From: Gemmatimonadota bacterium
GTDB taxonomy: Bacteria > Gemmatimonadota > Gemmatimonadetes > Longimicrobiales > Gaopeijiaceae
Assembly: GCA_012960225.1 (NCBI GenBank)
Contig: DUBS01000033.1
Span: 1 to 64,000, forward strand
Direction: 5' to 3'
Length of the DNA stretch: 64,000 bases
Shown here: in pieces, positions 18,740 through 28,725 of the stretch
Numbering within the stretch: position 1 is the first letter of the stretch
Layout of the letters: each line of letters starts with the position of its first letter
Translations under genes and position numbers: made by a program
The notes under the pieces: model-generated
What the model was told of the DNA's origin: nothing
The model's input: only the letters and a program-made list of their open reading frames with translations
The model's database searches: none

Positions 18740-18781
18740 CCATATTTAGATCAACCCTAGAAACTCAGGTCCCCTATCCCA

Positions 18782-19150
18782 TCATCCCGTCTTAGCCGCT
18801 AAGCCCGTCTTGGCCCGATCGACAACATGTTCAAATGCTTCAGGGTTATGTACTGCAAGGTCAGCAAGCGCCTTGCGGTCAAGCTCAACTCCAGCCTCCT
18901 TCAGTCCGTTAATAAACCGAGAATATGATAGATCATGCTCTCTCACGGCCGCATTGATACGTGCAATCCAGAGGCGTCGGAAGGTTCTTTTCTTTTTTCT
19001 CCGATCCCTGTACGCGTGCTCCCAACCCTTCTCCACTGCGTCTTTCGCAGTACGATATAAATTTTTCCTACCCCCGAAGTAGCCTTTAGCTACCTTCAGG
19101 ACCTTTTTCTTTCGCTTATTACGCGCGACAGCAGAGGTCACTCTGGGCAT
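18782..19150 (-). CDS. rplT: 50S ribosomal protein L20
   Basis: A 122-residue basic protein that binds 23S rRNA early in 50S assembly. The family start [15 protein letters not shown] and the [21 protein letters not shown] region are intact. In many bacteria L20 represses its own operon by binding the leader mRNA. Third gene of infC-rpmI-rplT, with 10 bases to rpmI and a terminator downstream. Confidence 0.97.
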   Translation of the reverse strand: MPRVTSAVARNKRKKKVLKVAKGYFGGRKNLYRTAKDAVEKGWEHAYRDRRKKKRTFRRLWIARINAAVREHDLSYSRFINGLKEAGVELDRKALADLAVHNPEAFEHVVDRAKTGLAAKTG

Positions 19151-19160
19151 GATTAACTCC

Positions 19161-19361
19161 TCAGGATCCGTAGGGTAGCATTCGCTTCATGCGCTTAAGG
19201 TCTGCGCTTGACACGAGATCAGACTTGCGAAGCCTACGCTTCCGCTTCCTGTCTTTCTTTGTCAAGATATGGGACTTGAACGCCTTCATCCGCTTAAGCT
19301 TGCCCCCTGCAGTTCTCTTTATGCGCTTAGCGGCTCCACGGTGCGTTTTCATCTTTGGCAT
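19161..19361 (-). CDS. rpmI: 50S ribosomal protein L35
   Basis: A 66-residue, very basic L35. [17 protein letters not shown] at the N-terminus and LPYGS at the end are typical. The frame is open 10 codons upstream ([10 protein letters not shown]), but the ATG at 19359-19361 matches the universal family start. Lies between infC and rplT. Confidence 0.96.
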   Translation of the reverse strand: MPKMKTHRGAAKRIKRTAGGKLKRMKAFKSHILTKKDRKRKRRLRKSDLVSSADLKRMKRMLPYGS

Positions 19362-19408
19362 ATCGACCTCCGTCTTCCCCGGACCAATCAATCCAGGGCC
19401 CGGTTCCG

Positions 19409-19927
19409 CTATTTAGTGTTCAACGGCGCTACAATCGTTGACATCAACCGTCCTTCCATACTCGGGCTCGTCTCAAGTTTCCCCAAGTCTTCCAAGTCAC
19501 CTGCAACCCGAATAAGCACTTCGCGTCCAATCTCAGGGTGTGTCACCTGCCGACCACGGAACATCATCGTCAGTTTGACCTTGTTACCCTCTTCAAGAAA
19601 ACGCCGAGCATGGCGCAACTTGAATTTATAATCATGATCTTCAATACCGGGTCTAAACTTAACCTCTTTAACCTGGATGACATGCTGCTTTTTTCTCGAT
19701 TCTCGAGCAGCCCTTGCAGCTTCGTACCTGTACTTACCGTAGTCCATCATCTTGACTACAGGCGGTCGAGCTTCCGGTGCAACCTCTACCAGATCCATCC
19801 CTCTTTCAGCCGCGCGCTCACGGGCTTCATCCATCGAAACAATACCAATTTGTTCGTTATCATCCTGAATGAGCCGCACTGGGCTGATCCTAATCTGCTC
19901 GTTTACACGACTACGTTCTTTGCTGAT
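19409..19927 (-). CDS. infC: translation initiation factor IF-3, non-canonical AUC start
   Basis: A 172-residue IF-3 that prevents premature 50S joining and proofreads the start codon. Family segments are VNEQIRI at the N-terminus, MDYGKYRYE in the linker region and [11 protein letters not shown] in the C-terminal domain. No ATG, GTG or TTG fits the N-terminus. The only well-placed start is ATC at 19925-19927, 8 bases after GGAGGT, giving [10 protein letters not shown] as residues 2-11. Rare AUU/AUC/AUA starts are known for infC and let IF-3 repress itself. A longer frame to 20014 would cross the terminator hairpin at 19960-19985 and lacks homology. Confidence 0.9.
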   Translation of the reverse strand: MSKERSRVNEQIRISPVRLIQDDNEQIGIVSMDEARERAAERGMDLVEVAPEARPPVVKMMDYGKYRYEAARAARESRKKQHVIQVKEVKFRPGIEDHDYKFKLRHARRFLEEGNKVKLTMMFRGRQVTHPEIGREVLIRVAGDLEDLGKLETSPSMEGRLMSTIVAPLNTK

Positions 19928-19959
19928 TTCTGTTGACCTCCAATCAATCCGTTGTATAG

Positions 19960-19985
19960 AAAAGGCCCGAGACAAGTCTCGAGCC
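19960..19985 (-). terminator. terminator / attenuator hairpin in the infC leader
   Basis: On the minus strand GGCTCGAGA-CTTG-TCTCGGGCC is a perfect 9-bp stem (one U-G pair) followed by TTTTCT. It lies 25 bases upstream of the infC Shine-Dalgarno and 250 bases after the thrS stop. It may end thrS transcripts, attenuate the infC-rpmI-rplT operon, or do both. Confidence 0.75.
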
Positions 19986-20129
19986 GCGACCACAGGATGC
20001 GATTCTTGGAACAATCCAAGTATCGACCTTCGCGACCCTCACGTCAGCTCTCTAGGAGCCCTGAAGGCGGGACCGCCGGTCACTGCGATCCACTTCTTGG
20101 CTGTGACCCGCTGCAAGCAGCGGAATGAG

Positions 20130-20158
20130 AATCTGTGAGAAGTCAGATGCCAGGTCAA
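20130..20158 (-). promoter_or_regulatory. possible infC operon promoter
   Basis: TTGACC (20153-20158), a 17-base spacer and CAGATT (20130-20135). The -35 is good and the -10 is weak. It would give a leader of roughly 195 bases containing a CCGCTG-CTTG-CAGCGG hairpin (20108-20123, near the start site), a CGAT..CTTGG/CCAAG..ATCG hairpin around 20000-20026 and the terminator at 19960-19985. Confidence 0.3.
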
Positions 20159-20237
20159 CGGCCTCCCTCGTCCGAAGCACATATGGATAGATCTTCCGCC
20201 ACCTTTGGAGTTCCTGGTCTAGTAACTAGGGTAATAT

Positions 20238-22154
20238 CTAGCCAAGAGACTTGCTTTGAATCTCGTCTGATACCCTGTCAATGAAGCTGCCCCTGTCCAT
20301 CACTTCTTGCTTCTTTCCCATTCCACGTCTTCGTACTGCAACCGTGCCGTTAGTTGCCTCACGTTCTCCGATAACTCCCATATACGGGATCTTCAATGTC
20401 TCTGCATCACGAATTCGGTATCCGAGAGTATCTCGTGCTTCTAGAGACGAACGTATGCCCGCCTGTTCCAAATCTTGTGCAAACTCACGAGCACTCTCAT
20501 TCCACTGCTCGCCCACGGGAAGAACTCGGACCTGCTCGGGCGCCATCCACGTGGGGAACGCACCACCATAATGCTCTATCAATCCGCCGATGAATCGCTC
20601 CATAGAGCCGAGCAAGGTTCTATGGATTACGACTGCCTCGTGGGGTTTATTATCGGCACCGATATATTCAAGCCCGAACCGATGGGGCATCTGGAAGTCT
20701 AGCTGGAACGTACCTCCCTGCCATTCTCGACCAATCGCATCAACGAGATTCACGTCAATCTTGGGTCCGTAGAAGGCGCCTCCACCCTCATCTAAGATGT
20801 AGTCCGCTCCTCGCCTCTCTAATACTCCTCGCAATGTCTCAGTGGCCTGGTCATATACCTCGGGATCACCAATTGCTTTTTCTGGGCGGCTAGAAAGGGC
20901 AAGGTGATATTCGTAACCAAAGATCTTCAATAGGTAGTCCGCCAGATCCAGAAGGCGATCGTATTCCTCAGCGATTTGGTCAGGTCTCACAAATATATGG
21001 GCATCGTCCTGAGTGAAGCAGCGCACGCGAAGCATGCCGTGTAGGGTCCCGGAACGTTCGTAACGGTAGCAAGTTCCAAGTTCAGCAAAGCGCAGTGGAA
21101 GGTCGCGATATGAGCGAGTCTGCGTCTTGTAGATCATAAAGTGATGAGGGCAATTCATAGGTTTCATACGAAAACGCGCGCCACCATCTTCCATGGCCGG
21201 GAACATATTTTCCTCAAACACCTCGAGGTGTCCACTCATCCGATAGAGCTCCTCGCTAGCAACCTGAGGAGTAAACACAAGTTCGTATTCGTGCTTGAGA
21301 AGCGTTTCTTTTAGGAATTCCTCAACCGTGTGACGGATGATACCACCCCGGGGGTGCCACAGGATGAGGCCAGAGCCGACCTCTTCCTGGATACTAAAGA
21401 GATCTAGTTCTTTTCCTATGACTCGGTGATCTCTCTTCTTTGCTTCTTCAAGCCGATCTAAGTGTTCATCCAGCTCTGGGCGACTATGGAATGCAGTCCC
21501 ATAAATCCGCTGGAGCATTTGACGTTTTTCATCCCCGCGCCAATAGGCACCTGCACCAGAAAGAAGCTTGAAATGTTCAAGTTTTCCCGTGCTCGGCACA
21601 TGAGGACCTTTGCACAAGTCTAGAAATGGTCCGTTCTGGTATACGGTGATTACCTCATCGTCCCCGAATTCTTCTAAGCGCTCAAGTTTGAGTGGATCAT
21701 CCTCGAAAAGCTGGCGAGCCTCATCCTTTGTCACTTGCCGCCTCTCAAACGGTTGGTCGGCTACAGTGACCTCGGCCATTCTCTTCTCAAATGCTTCTAG
21801 ATCATCCGGCGTGAACGGTGTATCTACGTCAAAGTCGTAGTAGAAGCCTTCCTCAATAGCTGGGCCAAAGCCAATCCCAGCACTTGGAAGTAACTCTCGG
21901 ACCGCAGTCGCGAGCACATGAGCTGCAGAGTGTCTTAGTACGGGAAGTGATTCAGGGTCCTTCAACGTCAAGATCCGAATGTCTGCATCACTCTCAAGAG
22001 GATCCATTAGGCCTACTGTTTCCCCATCGACTACTGCGGCAAGGGCTGCCTTAGCTAAACCAGGACCGATCGAGCTAGCGACTTCGCCCGGTGTGACACC
22101 ACGCTCCATCGTCAGGACATCCCCGTTCGGCAGGGTTAATTGAATTTGTTCCAT
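20238..22154 (-). CDS. thrS: threonine--tRNA ligase
   Basis: A 638-residue class II synthetase. Domain order: TGS (about 1-62), editing domain with HSAAHVLATAV and CKGPHVPS, catalytic core with MNCPHHFMIYK and RYERSGTLHGMLRVRCFTQDD, then the anticodon-binding domain (about 535-638). Zn ligands look intact. The frame opens with a GTG at 22164, directly after the upstream stop, but AGGTG lies 9 bases before the ATG at 22152-22154, which I take as the start. It abuts the BNR protein gene, so the two are probably co-transcribed. Confidence 0.96.
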   Translation of the reverse strand: MEQIQLTLPNGDVLTMERGVTPGEVASSIGPGLAKAALAAVVDGETVGLMDPLESDADIRILTLKDPESLPVLRHSAAHVLATAVRELLPSAGIGFGPAIEEGFYYDFDVDTPFTPDDLEAFEKRMAEVTVADQPFERRQVTKDEARQLFEDDPLKLERLEEFGDDEVITVYQNGPFLDLCKGPHVPSTGKLEHFKLLSGAGAYWRGDEKRQMLQRIYGTAFHSRPELDEHLDRLEEAKKRDHRVIGKELDLFSIQEEVGSGLILWHPRGGIIRHTVEEFLKETLLKHEYELVFTPQVASEELYRMSGHLEVFEENMFPAMEDGGARFRMKPMNCPHHFMIYKTQTRSYRDLPLRFAELGTCYRYERSGTLHGMLRVRCFTQDDAHIFVRPDQIAEEYDRLLDLADYLLKIFGYEYHLALSSRPEKAIGDPEVYDQATETLRGVLERRGADYILDEGGGAFYGPKIDVNLVDAIGREWQGGTFQLDFQMPHRFGLEYIGADNKPHEAVVIHRTLLGSMERFIGGLIEHYGGAFPTWMAPEQVRVLPVGEQWNESAREFAQDLEQAGIRSSLEARDTLGYRIRDAETLKIPYMGVIGEREATNGTVAVRRRGMGKKQEVMDRGSFIDRVSDEIQSKSLG

Positions 22155-22166
22155 ATTCGTCATCAC

Positions 22167-25100
22167 CTAGCGCCGTCGCCTTGGCATTTCAATCACAGAC
22201 CCAGGGTTCGGGCGAATACCCGCATCATCAAGTCGTGCATAAAGAGCCGGAACTTCAGAAGTGATTAAGATGTTCAGTCTATCAATAAACGCGGGAATTT
22301 CATCCCATGATTCTTCAATTTGAAGCAACTGATTGGCAGTTGGAGCGCCAGTAACTCCTTCGATTTGACTAACCATGTTTGCACCCCTGCCCCCTTCTCC
22401 TAGATCATTTTCAATCTGACCAACCTCTCCTAGGAGACGCTCAATCTCGGTCTTCAGGTCCTCACTTTCTGGGCTCACTTCATCTAGTAAGCCCAAGGCA
22501 TCTTCAAGCTGTACCTCCAGTTCTCCCAGGGCAGAGTTAGCCTCGGAAACCACCCCAGATAAGCGGTATGAAGAAATCATCGCATCCTGACGTGCCAGTA
22601 GCACGGGTTGACTAATAGTGACGCGGGGATCTAAGTGAACTGAAAACTCACCTTCAAGGACACTGTTTCCTGCTTCAAGGTGCACCAAATATGTCCCCGG
22701 GAGCACCCTTGGCCCCGAATTCATTACATCATCGCCAGAATTCTCTTCTTGAATCCTCAAGTCCCAGATCACTTCGTTTAGGCCTGCATTTCCTGTGCCC
22801 TCCAACCTGCGGATCGACTGCCCTCTCAGGTCCGTGATCGATAGAGACACTTCGTCTATATCTTCCGCCAAGTGATACCTCATGCGTACACCCATCGGTG
22901 GATTGGGGACAGAGAAGATGCCTGGTGTCCATCCTTGAGGTGTGTACCGATTGTATGAGATCGCTGGCTGAATCCCGAAAAGATGAGCCTCTGCCGTAAT
23001 CGCTTCGGCAGTGAGCTCTTCAAGCGGAGTGATATCATCCATAATCCAAATACCCCGCCCGTGCGTTCCTATCACTAAATCGTTTTCTCGGGGCTCAATC
23101 TTGATATCATCTACCGGCACAGTCGGAAGCCCATTGTCGAGTCGGACCCACTGGCCCCCGGCATTGACCGATACGTACACCCCAATTTCGTTTCCAACAA
23201 AAATCAAATTCGGATTGCGTGGGTGTTGAGTAAGAGCATTGAGAGAAGACTGAGGTAAGCCGCTCACCCTCGCACGCCATTCATTTCCGAAATCTGTACT
23301 AACGAAGAGATATGGAGCAAAATCATCGGAACGATGATTGTCAAAAGCTATGTAGACCGTTCCCGCATCCGCATGTGATGCGACGATGCGTGTCACATAC
23401 ACATTGTCTGGAAGACCCTCAATATTTTCCGTAAGATCAGTCCAAGTATTGCCAGCATCTTGTGTAAGCTGAACCCGCCCATCGTCTGCGCCAGTGTATA
23501 TAACTTGACTATTCATTGGCGATTCCCCGATCGAGGTAAGATTCCCGTAGCTAGATTGACCGTCGTTCAAGGACATCTGAGGCTCTGAACCAAGAACACC
23601 CATAATCGAGAGGGAATCCCGACTGATTTCATAAGTAAGGTCAGGGCTTATCGGGTCCCATGTTTGTCCTAGATCCTGAGATCTGAAGAGAACGTTAGCG
23701 CCAGCATAGATGGTGTTTTCATCATGAGCAGACAACAGGATCGGGGAGTCCCAATTCCAGCGCAGATCTGGTTGTTCGCCATCTTCGTTCGATTGACCAA
23801 TTGGGCGTATTCGTGACCGCTCCATCGTCGTGAGATCCAAACGAGTCAGGTTACCACCCTGAGATTCAGCAAACATGACGTTCGAGTTTACCGGATGCAT
23901 TACGGTAAAAAACCCATCTCCACTTCCAACATTATACCAGTCTCGAGTACGGATGCCCTGATCTGACCATGTATCTGATGGTGCACACCAGGAACCATTA
24001 TCCTGGAGCCCGCCACACACATGGTAGGGAACCCTACTATCTATACCAATTTCATAGAACTGCGAGATCGGTAGGTTTCTGAACTGATACCAATTATCTG
24101 AACGGTCCCAACTCACGCTCAGACCACCGTCACTTCCTAGCAGTAGATGATCAGAATTATTTGGATCTATCCAAAGCGCGTGATGATCGAGATGCACTCC
24201 TGCTGCCGCGTCATTTGTGAAACTTCTTCCCCCGTCAGAAGAACGGTAAAGATCTGATCCACCCAGGTATATCCGTTCTGCGTCATTCGGGTCGATCCGG
24301 ATCTGTGAGTAGTACATCGGACGATTGTTCGTAGGCGAAATCTGTTGCCAGTTGTCACCACGATCTCTTGAACAATACACCCCGTTCTTCTGTTCACTCG
24401 GGGCAGGGCCACCACCCCGACCTTGACCTGGTGTCCGAGCATCCGCTTCAAGTAGAGCACAAACGAGATTCCCGTTGCCTCTGTAGACATCCAGACCAAT
24501 CCTACCCTTATCTCCCTGGGGGAGCCCATCAGTTAGTTCTATCCAGGAAGTCCCGCCATCTACCGTTCGATAAATTCCGCTACCAGGTCCACCTCCATTA
24601 AAGCCCCAGGCCCGACGTTGTCTCTGGTACATCGCAGCAAACAGTGTCATCGGATCATTGCGATCCATTACTAAGTCGATCGCGCCCGTATGTTCATCAA
24701 CGAACAAAACATGCTCCCAGGTCTGTCCTCCATCTGTTGTCTTGTAGACTCCTCGTTCTGTATTCGAACCCCATAGGTGTCCCACAGCTGCAACATATGC
24801 GACCTCCGGATCCATGGGGTGCACCTCGATCCTGGATATGTGATGCGTGTTTTCCAGGCCAACATGGGTCCAAGACGCACCTGCATCAGTCGAGCGGTAT
24901 ACCCCATTCCCCCAGGGGGAAGATTGGCGATTCTGGGGTTCACCTGTGCCAGTCCAAATAACGTTCGGGTTCGATGGTGAAACCGTCACATCACCGATGG
25001 AGGAAGTCTTCTCTCGTTGGAAAAGTGGCTCAAAAGTCGTGCCTGCATTCTCAGTCTTCCAGATTCCACCTGTCGCTGTGCCCACATAGAAAGTGCTCGG

Positions 25101-25277
25101 ATCCGATTCGACGACAGCGATATCTGAAATGCGGCCACTCATAATCGTTGGGCCTATTTCGCGCCACTTAAGCACCTGCTTAGCAGCTGATAGTTCCCCA
25201 TTTGTTATCTGTGCGCTCGCTGGAACAACTGTGAGAGCCACACTAACCATTCCGAAAATAAACCAACGACAGTGCAT
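22167..25277 (-). CDS. exported VPS10/sortilin-type BNR-repeat beta-propeller protein
   Basis: A 1,036-residue secreted protein. A signal peptide (1-23, ending ASAQ) is followed by about ten or eleven Asp-box (BNR) repeats of the form S/T-x-D-x-G-x-x-W, from near residue 80 to about 720 (for example STDAGASWTHV, TTDGGQTWEHV, TQDAGNTWTDL). A C-terminal part follows with a FlgD-like beta domain and a coiled coil at about 930-990. It belongs to the WD40/YVTN/VPS10 group often annotated as glycosyl hydrolase or sialidase-like. No catalytic site can be assigned, so a binding or scaffold role is as likely. The ATG at 25275-25277 begins the signal peptide. Next gene: thrS, directly abutting. The 215 bases upstream hold several short hairpins but no clear terminator. 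Confidence 0.85.
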   Translation of the reverse strand: MHCRWFIFGMVSVALTVVPASAQITNGELSAAKQVLKWREIGPTIMSGRISDIAVVESDPSTFYVGTATGGIWKTENAGTTFEPLFQREKTSSIGDVTVSPSNPNVIWTGTGEPQNRQSSPWGNGVYRSTDAGASWTHVGLENTHHISRIEVHPMDPEVAYVAAVGHLWGSNTERGVYKTTDGGQTWEHVLFVDEHTGAIDLVMDRNDPMTLFAAMYQRQRRAWGFNGGGPGSGIYRTVDGGTSWIELTDGLPQGDKGRIGLDVYRGNGNLVCALLEADARTPGQGRGGGPAPSEQKNGVYCSRDRGDNWQQISPTNNRPMYYSQIRIDPNDAERIYLGGSDLYRSSDGGRSFTNDAAAGVHLDHHALWIDPNNSDHLLLGSDGGLSVSWDRSDNWYQFRNLPISQFYEIGIDSRVPYHVCGGLQDNGSWCAPSDTWSDQGIRTRDWYNVGSGDGFFTVMHPVNSNVMFAESQGGNLTRLDLTTMERSRIRPIGQSNEDGEQPDLRWNWDSPILLSAHDENTIYAGANVLFRSQDLGQTWDPISPDLTYEISRDSLSIMGVLGSEPQMSLNDGQSSYGNLTSIGESPMNSQVIYTGADDGRVQLTQDAGNTWTDLTENIEGLPDNVYVTRIVASHADAGTVYIAFDNHRSDDFAPYLFVSTDFGNEWRARVSGLPQSSLNALTQHPRNPNLIFVGNEIGVYVSVNAGGQWVRLDNGLPTVPVDDIKIEPRENDLVIGTHGRGIWIMDDITPLEELTAEAITAEAHLFGIQPAISYNRYTPQGWTPGIFSVPNPPMGVRMRYHLAEDIDEVSLSITDLRGQSIRRLEGTGNAGLNEVIWDLRIQEENSGDDVMNSGPRVLPGTYLVHLEAGNSVLEGEFSVHLDPRVTISQPVLLARQDAMISSYRLSGVVSEANSALGELEVQLEDALGLLDEVSPESEDLKTEIERLLGEVGQIENDLGEGGRGANMVSQIEGVTGAPTANQLLQIEESWDEIPAFIDRLNILITSEVPALYARLDDAGIRPNPGSVIEMPRRRR

Positions 25278-25492
25278 CTGTGTAACCTCAAAGTAGGAGT
25301 ATTTCCACGTTGCAACGGTACACATCAATATCCGGACTGACCAGGAAAAGGGCACTGTTTGATGCCGGGTAAAACCAGTCTATTCAGTCGAGTTAGAGTG
25401 GCTAATCCTCGGTACCTCGGCTCCCAATCGTATTGGGGACTCCCTCGTAAGAGGCCCGTAGGGATGCGATCCCCATCATTGCTCTTCTTAGG

Positions 25493-27256
25493 TCAGCAAG
25501 CCACGCAGTTATGGTTATTCTGAGAACCAAGTCCTTCCAGGAGCGCTACCGTAGAAAGAAACGGAATGATCCTCTGAACCGGACCATTCGCCATATCTGC
25601 AACCGTTTGACCTCTGCGACTAACTACTGAGACATCGGCTCCCTGCGACACCAGATAAAGAATCAACTCGTTATCTCCCCGAGCTGCTGCGTGATGCAAA
25701 GCTGTGTACCCATTATGGTCTCTGGCATTGACATCAGCCCCGAGCTCTTCGATCAGGTAGCGCACTGAAGAAACCCAACTCTCTGGCACGTGCCTATGGA
25801 TGTTCGCAGCAAACCCTTCGCCGTATCCTATCCCTGACGCCGCATGAATTGGCCAGGCGCCAGGACCTCCAACGGGCACAGGAGGAAGTCCAGAAGGATC
25901 CAGCACGTCAGATTGGACCTCACCCCCTCCACGATAACTTCTCCCGGCAGTTTTCTGCGTCGGGATATTCGGATCAGCTCCGTACTCTATCAGTAACCTC
26001 ATGGCCCTAAGGTCCAAGCCGTACGCAGCTCGCCAGAATGGAGTCGCCCCAGTCCTATTGGTCCTTAGGTAGTCATCACCAAATGTGGTGTACCAAAGCT
26101 GCTTCGTGAGCCTCGCATTAGGGTCCACTCCTGCTTCCAAGAATATCTTCATCAGATCCAGGTATGTAATTTCCTGTTGAAGACGGTGTGTAGGCTGGGG
26201 ATGCCGTGATTTAGGGATCCACTCTGTGTTCAATACTATGTATAGTGGTGTTGCACCAGCATCGCTTGCGATCGTTGGGTCAGCACCACGGTTGAAAAGT
26301 TCCATCGCTAGACCGAAGTGGCCATTAATAAGCGCCATGAGGAGAGGAGAAGTGTGATCCCCTGCACTCACCTGATCGATTTCCACTCCATGATCCAGAA
26401 GAGCGAAGGCTGTTGAGGTATGGCCATCGCGAACAGCCATTAAAAGAGCAGTCATCCCACCGTATCCTCCCACTAGTTGAGCGTGAGAGAGTGGTTGATT
26501 GACCCTGTCCCTTTGCTGGACCAGTAACAGCTCTCGTTCACTCTGAGCTTCTCCGGAACTAGAGGCGGGTCGTCTTTCTTCAGTAACTCCTTGCCTTACT
26601 TCTCCTGTTCGACCAACTGTTTGTTCAGTCTCCGCCAGCCGCGCACGCCGAGCCTGTTGATCCTGGCGATCGAACTCATCACGTGATGGCATATCGATCA
26701 CCGTAGCTGTCAAAGCCGGGTCGGCTCCAACTTGAAGAAGCAATCGGATGACCTCTGTGCGTCCAGTTGCTGCGGCAAACATTAGAGGAGTCTGACCCCA
26801 TATTGACTCTCTCGCATCAAGCTCGACACCATGATCGATCAGCGCTTGGACTGATGCTGCCTTTCCGGACGCGGCGGCAAAATGGAGCGGTGTCACGCCC
26901 CCTGTCGCACTCTCGGCCTCAGGATCTGCTGACGCATCCAGCAGAAGCTGAATGACTGACGCATCTCCCCGGCGAGCTGCAAGATGAAGCGGGCGGTACG
27001 CCCCGAGCCGTGTTACGGCCTCAACATCTGCTCCAGATTCCAGAAGGATGCTCGCAATTTCAGGATTCCCATTCTCAGCAGCCCAGTGAAGACCAGTCAT
27101 GCCATCTCCGTGAGCGGCATTCAGTTCCGCACCGTTCGCTACTAATAACCTCACTTGAGCCACATCATTGCGCATGGATGCATCTGCAATGGGGGCATCT
27201 GCCGGAACGGCTGCAAACAGGAAAAAGCAGAGGCCCATAGAGACCCAAGCCCTCAC
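25493..27256 (-). CDS. exported ankyrin-repeat protein, third gene of the DUF1592/DUF1552 set
   Basis: A 587-residue protein with a signal peptide (about 1-21, FFLFAAVPADA) and about ten ankyrin repeats. Four clear repeats precede residue 165. A charged, Arg/Glu/Gln-rich insert (about 170-225) is followed by more repeats from 232 on, two of them in the last 90 residues (TALHHAAARGDNELILYLV). The last four residues are CVAC, a striking C-terminal CxxC. Starts are uncertain: GTG at 27254-27256 has AGGAAG upstream and gives a short signal n-region; TTG at 27293-27295 follows AAGGGGGG. It begins about 50 bases after the DUF1552 stop, so one operon is likely. Partner unknown. Confidence 0.85.
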   Translation of the reverse strand: MRAWVSMGLCFFLFAAVPADAPIADASMRNDVAQVRLLVANGAELNAAHGDGMTGLHWAAENGNPEIASILLESGADVEAVTRLGAYRPLHLAARRGDASVIQLLLDASADPEAESATGGVTPLHFAAASGKAASVQALIDHGVELDARESIWGQTPLMFAAATGRTEVIRLLLQVGADPALTATVIDMPSRDEFDRQDQQARRARLAETEQTVGRTGEVRQGVTEERRPASSSGEAQSERELLLVQQRDRVNQPLSHAQLVGGYGGMTALLMAVRDGHTSTAFALLDHGVEIDQVSAGDHTSPLLMALINGHFGLAMELFNRGADPTIASDAGATPLYIVLNTEWIPKSRHPQPTHRLQQEITYLDLMKIFLEAGVDPNARLTKQLWYTTFGDDYLRTNRTGATPFWRAAYGLDLRAMRLLIEYGADPNIPTQKTAGRSYRGGGEVQSDVLDPSGLPPVPVGGPGAWPIHAASGIGYGEGFAANIHRHVPESWVSSVRYLIEELGADVNARDHNGYTALHHAAARGDNELILYLVSQGADVSVVSRRGQTVADMANGPVQRIIPFLSTVALLEGLGSQNNHNCVAC

Positions 27257-27305
27257 TGATAACTTCCTGGAAGCGTGGTCTGCACTTAGTCCCAAAATGC
27301 CCCCC

Positions 27306-28709
27306 TTAACCCTTGCTCGTGGGTGCCGTGAGTGACAGCTCTCCAGTACTATCCCCGAAACCCTCAACGTCACCCATACCAAGCTTATGCATCAGCGTTA
27401 ACATAGCATTTGCCATAGGGGTACCATCTGGTGCCCTCACGTGGAGGTTATTGTCAAGCTCCCCATTCGCACCACCAAGAGTAATCAAGGGACATCGGCG
27501 ATGGTTGTGAAGGTTCCCGTCTGCCATTGGTGAACCATAGATAATCATCGTCTTATCAAGCAGATGAGTATCACCCTCGTAGACCTCGCTCAACTTATCC
27601 ATGAGATAAGGAAGCATGCCAACATGGTACTTATTGATCGTCGCAAAATCCAATACTGCTTCCTCTCTCCCACCATGATGTGATCCTGGATGGAACGGGG
27701 TGTCAGTTCCGCTCTCTGGATATACACGTGACGAGGCATCCCTACCAAGCTTAAGTGAGAAAACCCTGGTCATATCGGATGCGAATGCGAGAGCTTGGAG
27801 GTCAAACATCAACCGAACATGCTCACTGAAGGAATCGGGGACACCCGCCGGTGCCTCTGGAAGTTCACGGACCTCCCCGGAACGGTTTTTTACTTCGACA
27901 CCTTCAATTCGTCGTTCAAGCTCCCTGACATTCTCGAGATACCGATCCAATCGGATCTGATCATTAGGGCCAAGTGTGCGCTTTAGGTCAGCTATATCTT
28001 CAGTAATCCAGTCGAGAATACTCTGACTTGTGCGACGGCGGGCCGCTCGAGCTTCCGGACTTCCACCAGCCCCGAAAAGACGATCGAACGCGATCCTCGG
28101 ATCACGGATCATTGGTAGCGGATCAGAAGCAGAACCCCAACTAATCGTGTCCGTATACACACATGCATATCCGTAGGCACACCCCCCTGCTTGATCAACA
28201 TTTTCGATGCAGAGTTGCATAGACGGAATGGGAGTATCCTGCCCGAAGCGAGTCGCATAAATCTGATCCAATGACGCTCCTACATATACATCAGAACTCT
28301 CGGTCTGCTTGGGGTGAGCTTGCGTCAGGAATACGGCACTGGATCTGAAATGGTCACCCCCAATCTCCTTGGGCTTAGATGCCTCAGCTTGGCGGACGTC
28401 AGTATTACTGATGATGGTCAGATATTCGCGGTAATCCTCCAGCGGCAGGAGCGAACTAGGAGTCAGGTCGAATTCCCGACCAGCCTCAGCTGGTGACCAG
28501 AGATCCTGAGTAGCTCCCCACTCATTGCTTCCCGCAGCGCCATGGACAATTTCGATAGCAATCAGACGTGTCGGATCAGCGAGTGCTTGGGAACCAGATA
28601 ATACTCGACCCGCAGGAACCATCGCATCCAAAAAGGGGAGTGCCACGGTAGAACCTACCCCGCGCAAGAACGTTCGTCTTCCGATCTGCTTACCCGTAAT
28701 AAAGTTCAT
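27306..28709 (-). CDS. DUF1552 protein with Tat signal
   Basis: A 467-residue DUF1552 family protein. The twin-arginine signal GRRTFLRGVGSTVALPFLD (about 10-28) indicates folded export, often implying a bound metal or cofactor. The mature part has the family features HGAAGSNEWG, GGDHFRSSAVFLT and a late HHRRCPLITLGG with several His, comparable to alkaline-phosphatase-like or DUF1501 folds. Function is unknown; in Planctomycetota and Acidobacteriota it is usually encoded next to DUF1592 proteins, as here. The ATG at 28707-28709 has GGAG upstream and lies 16 bases after the DUF1592 stop. Confidence 0.88.
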   Translation of the reverse strand: MNFITGKQIGRRTFLRGVGSTVALPFLDAMVPAGRVLSGSQALADPTRLIAIEIVHGAAGSNEWGATQDLWSPAEAGREFDLTPSSLLPLEDYREYLTIISNTDVRQAEASKPKEIGGDHFRSSAVFLTQAHPKQTESSDVYVGASLDQIYATRFGQDTPIPSMQLCIENVDQAGGCAYGYACVYTDTISWGSASDPLPMIRDPRIAFDRLFGAGGSPEARAARRRTSQSILDWITEDIADLKRTLGPNDQIRLDRYLENVRELERRIEGVEVKNRSGEVRELPEAPAGVPDSFSEHVRLMFDLQALAFASDMTRVFSLKLGRDASSRVYPESGTDTPFHPGSHHGGREEAVLDFATINKYHVGMLPYLMDKLSEVYEGDTHLLDKTMIIYGSPMADGNLHNHRRCPLITLGGANGELDNNLHVRAPDGTPMANAMLTLMHKLGMGDVEGFGDSTGELSLTAPTSKG

Positions 28710-28725
28710 ATTCTCGCTAATCTCC

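Noticed and set aside
19928-20014. Longer IF-3 reading frame from 20014
   Set aside because: It crosses the terminator hairpin and adds residues with no match to IF-3.
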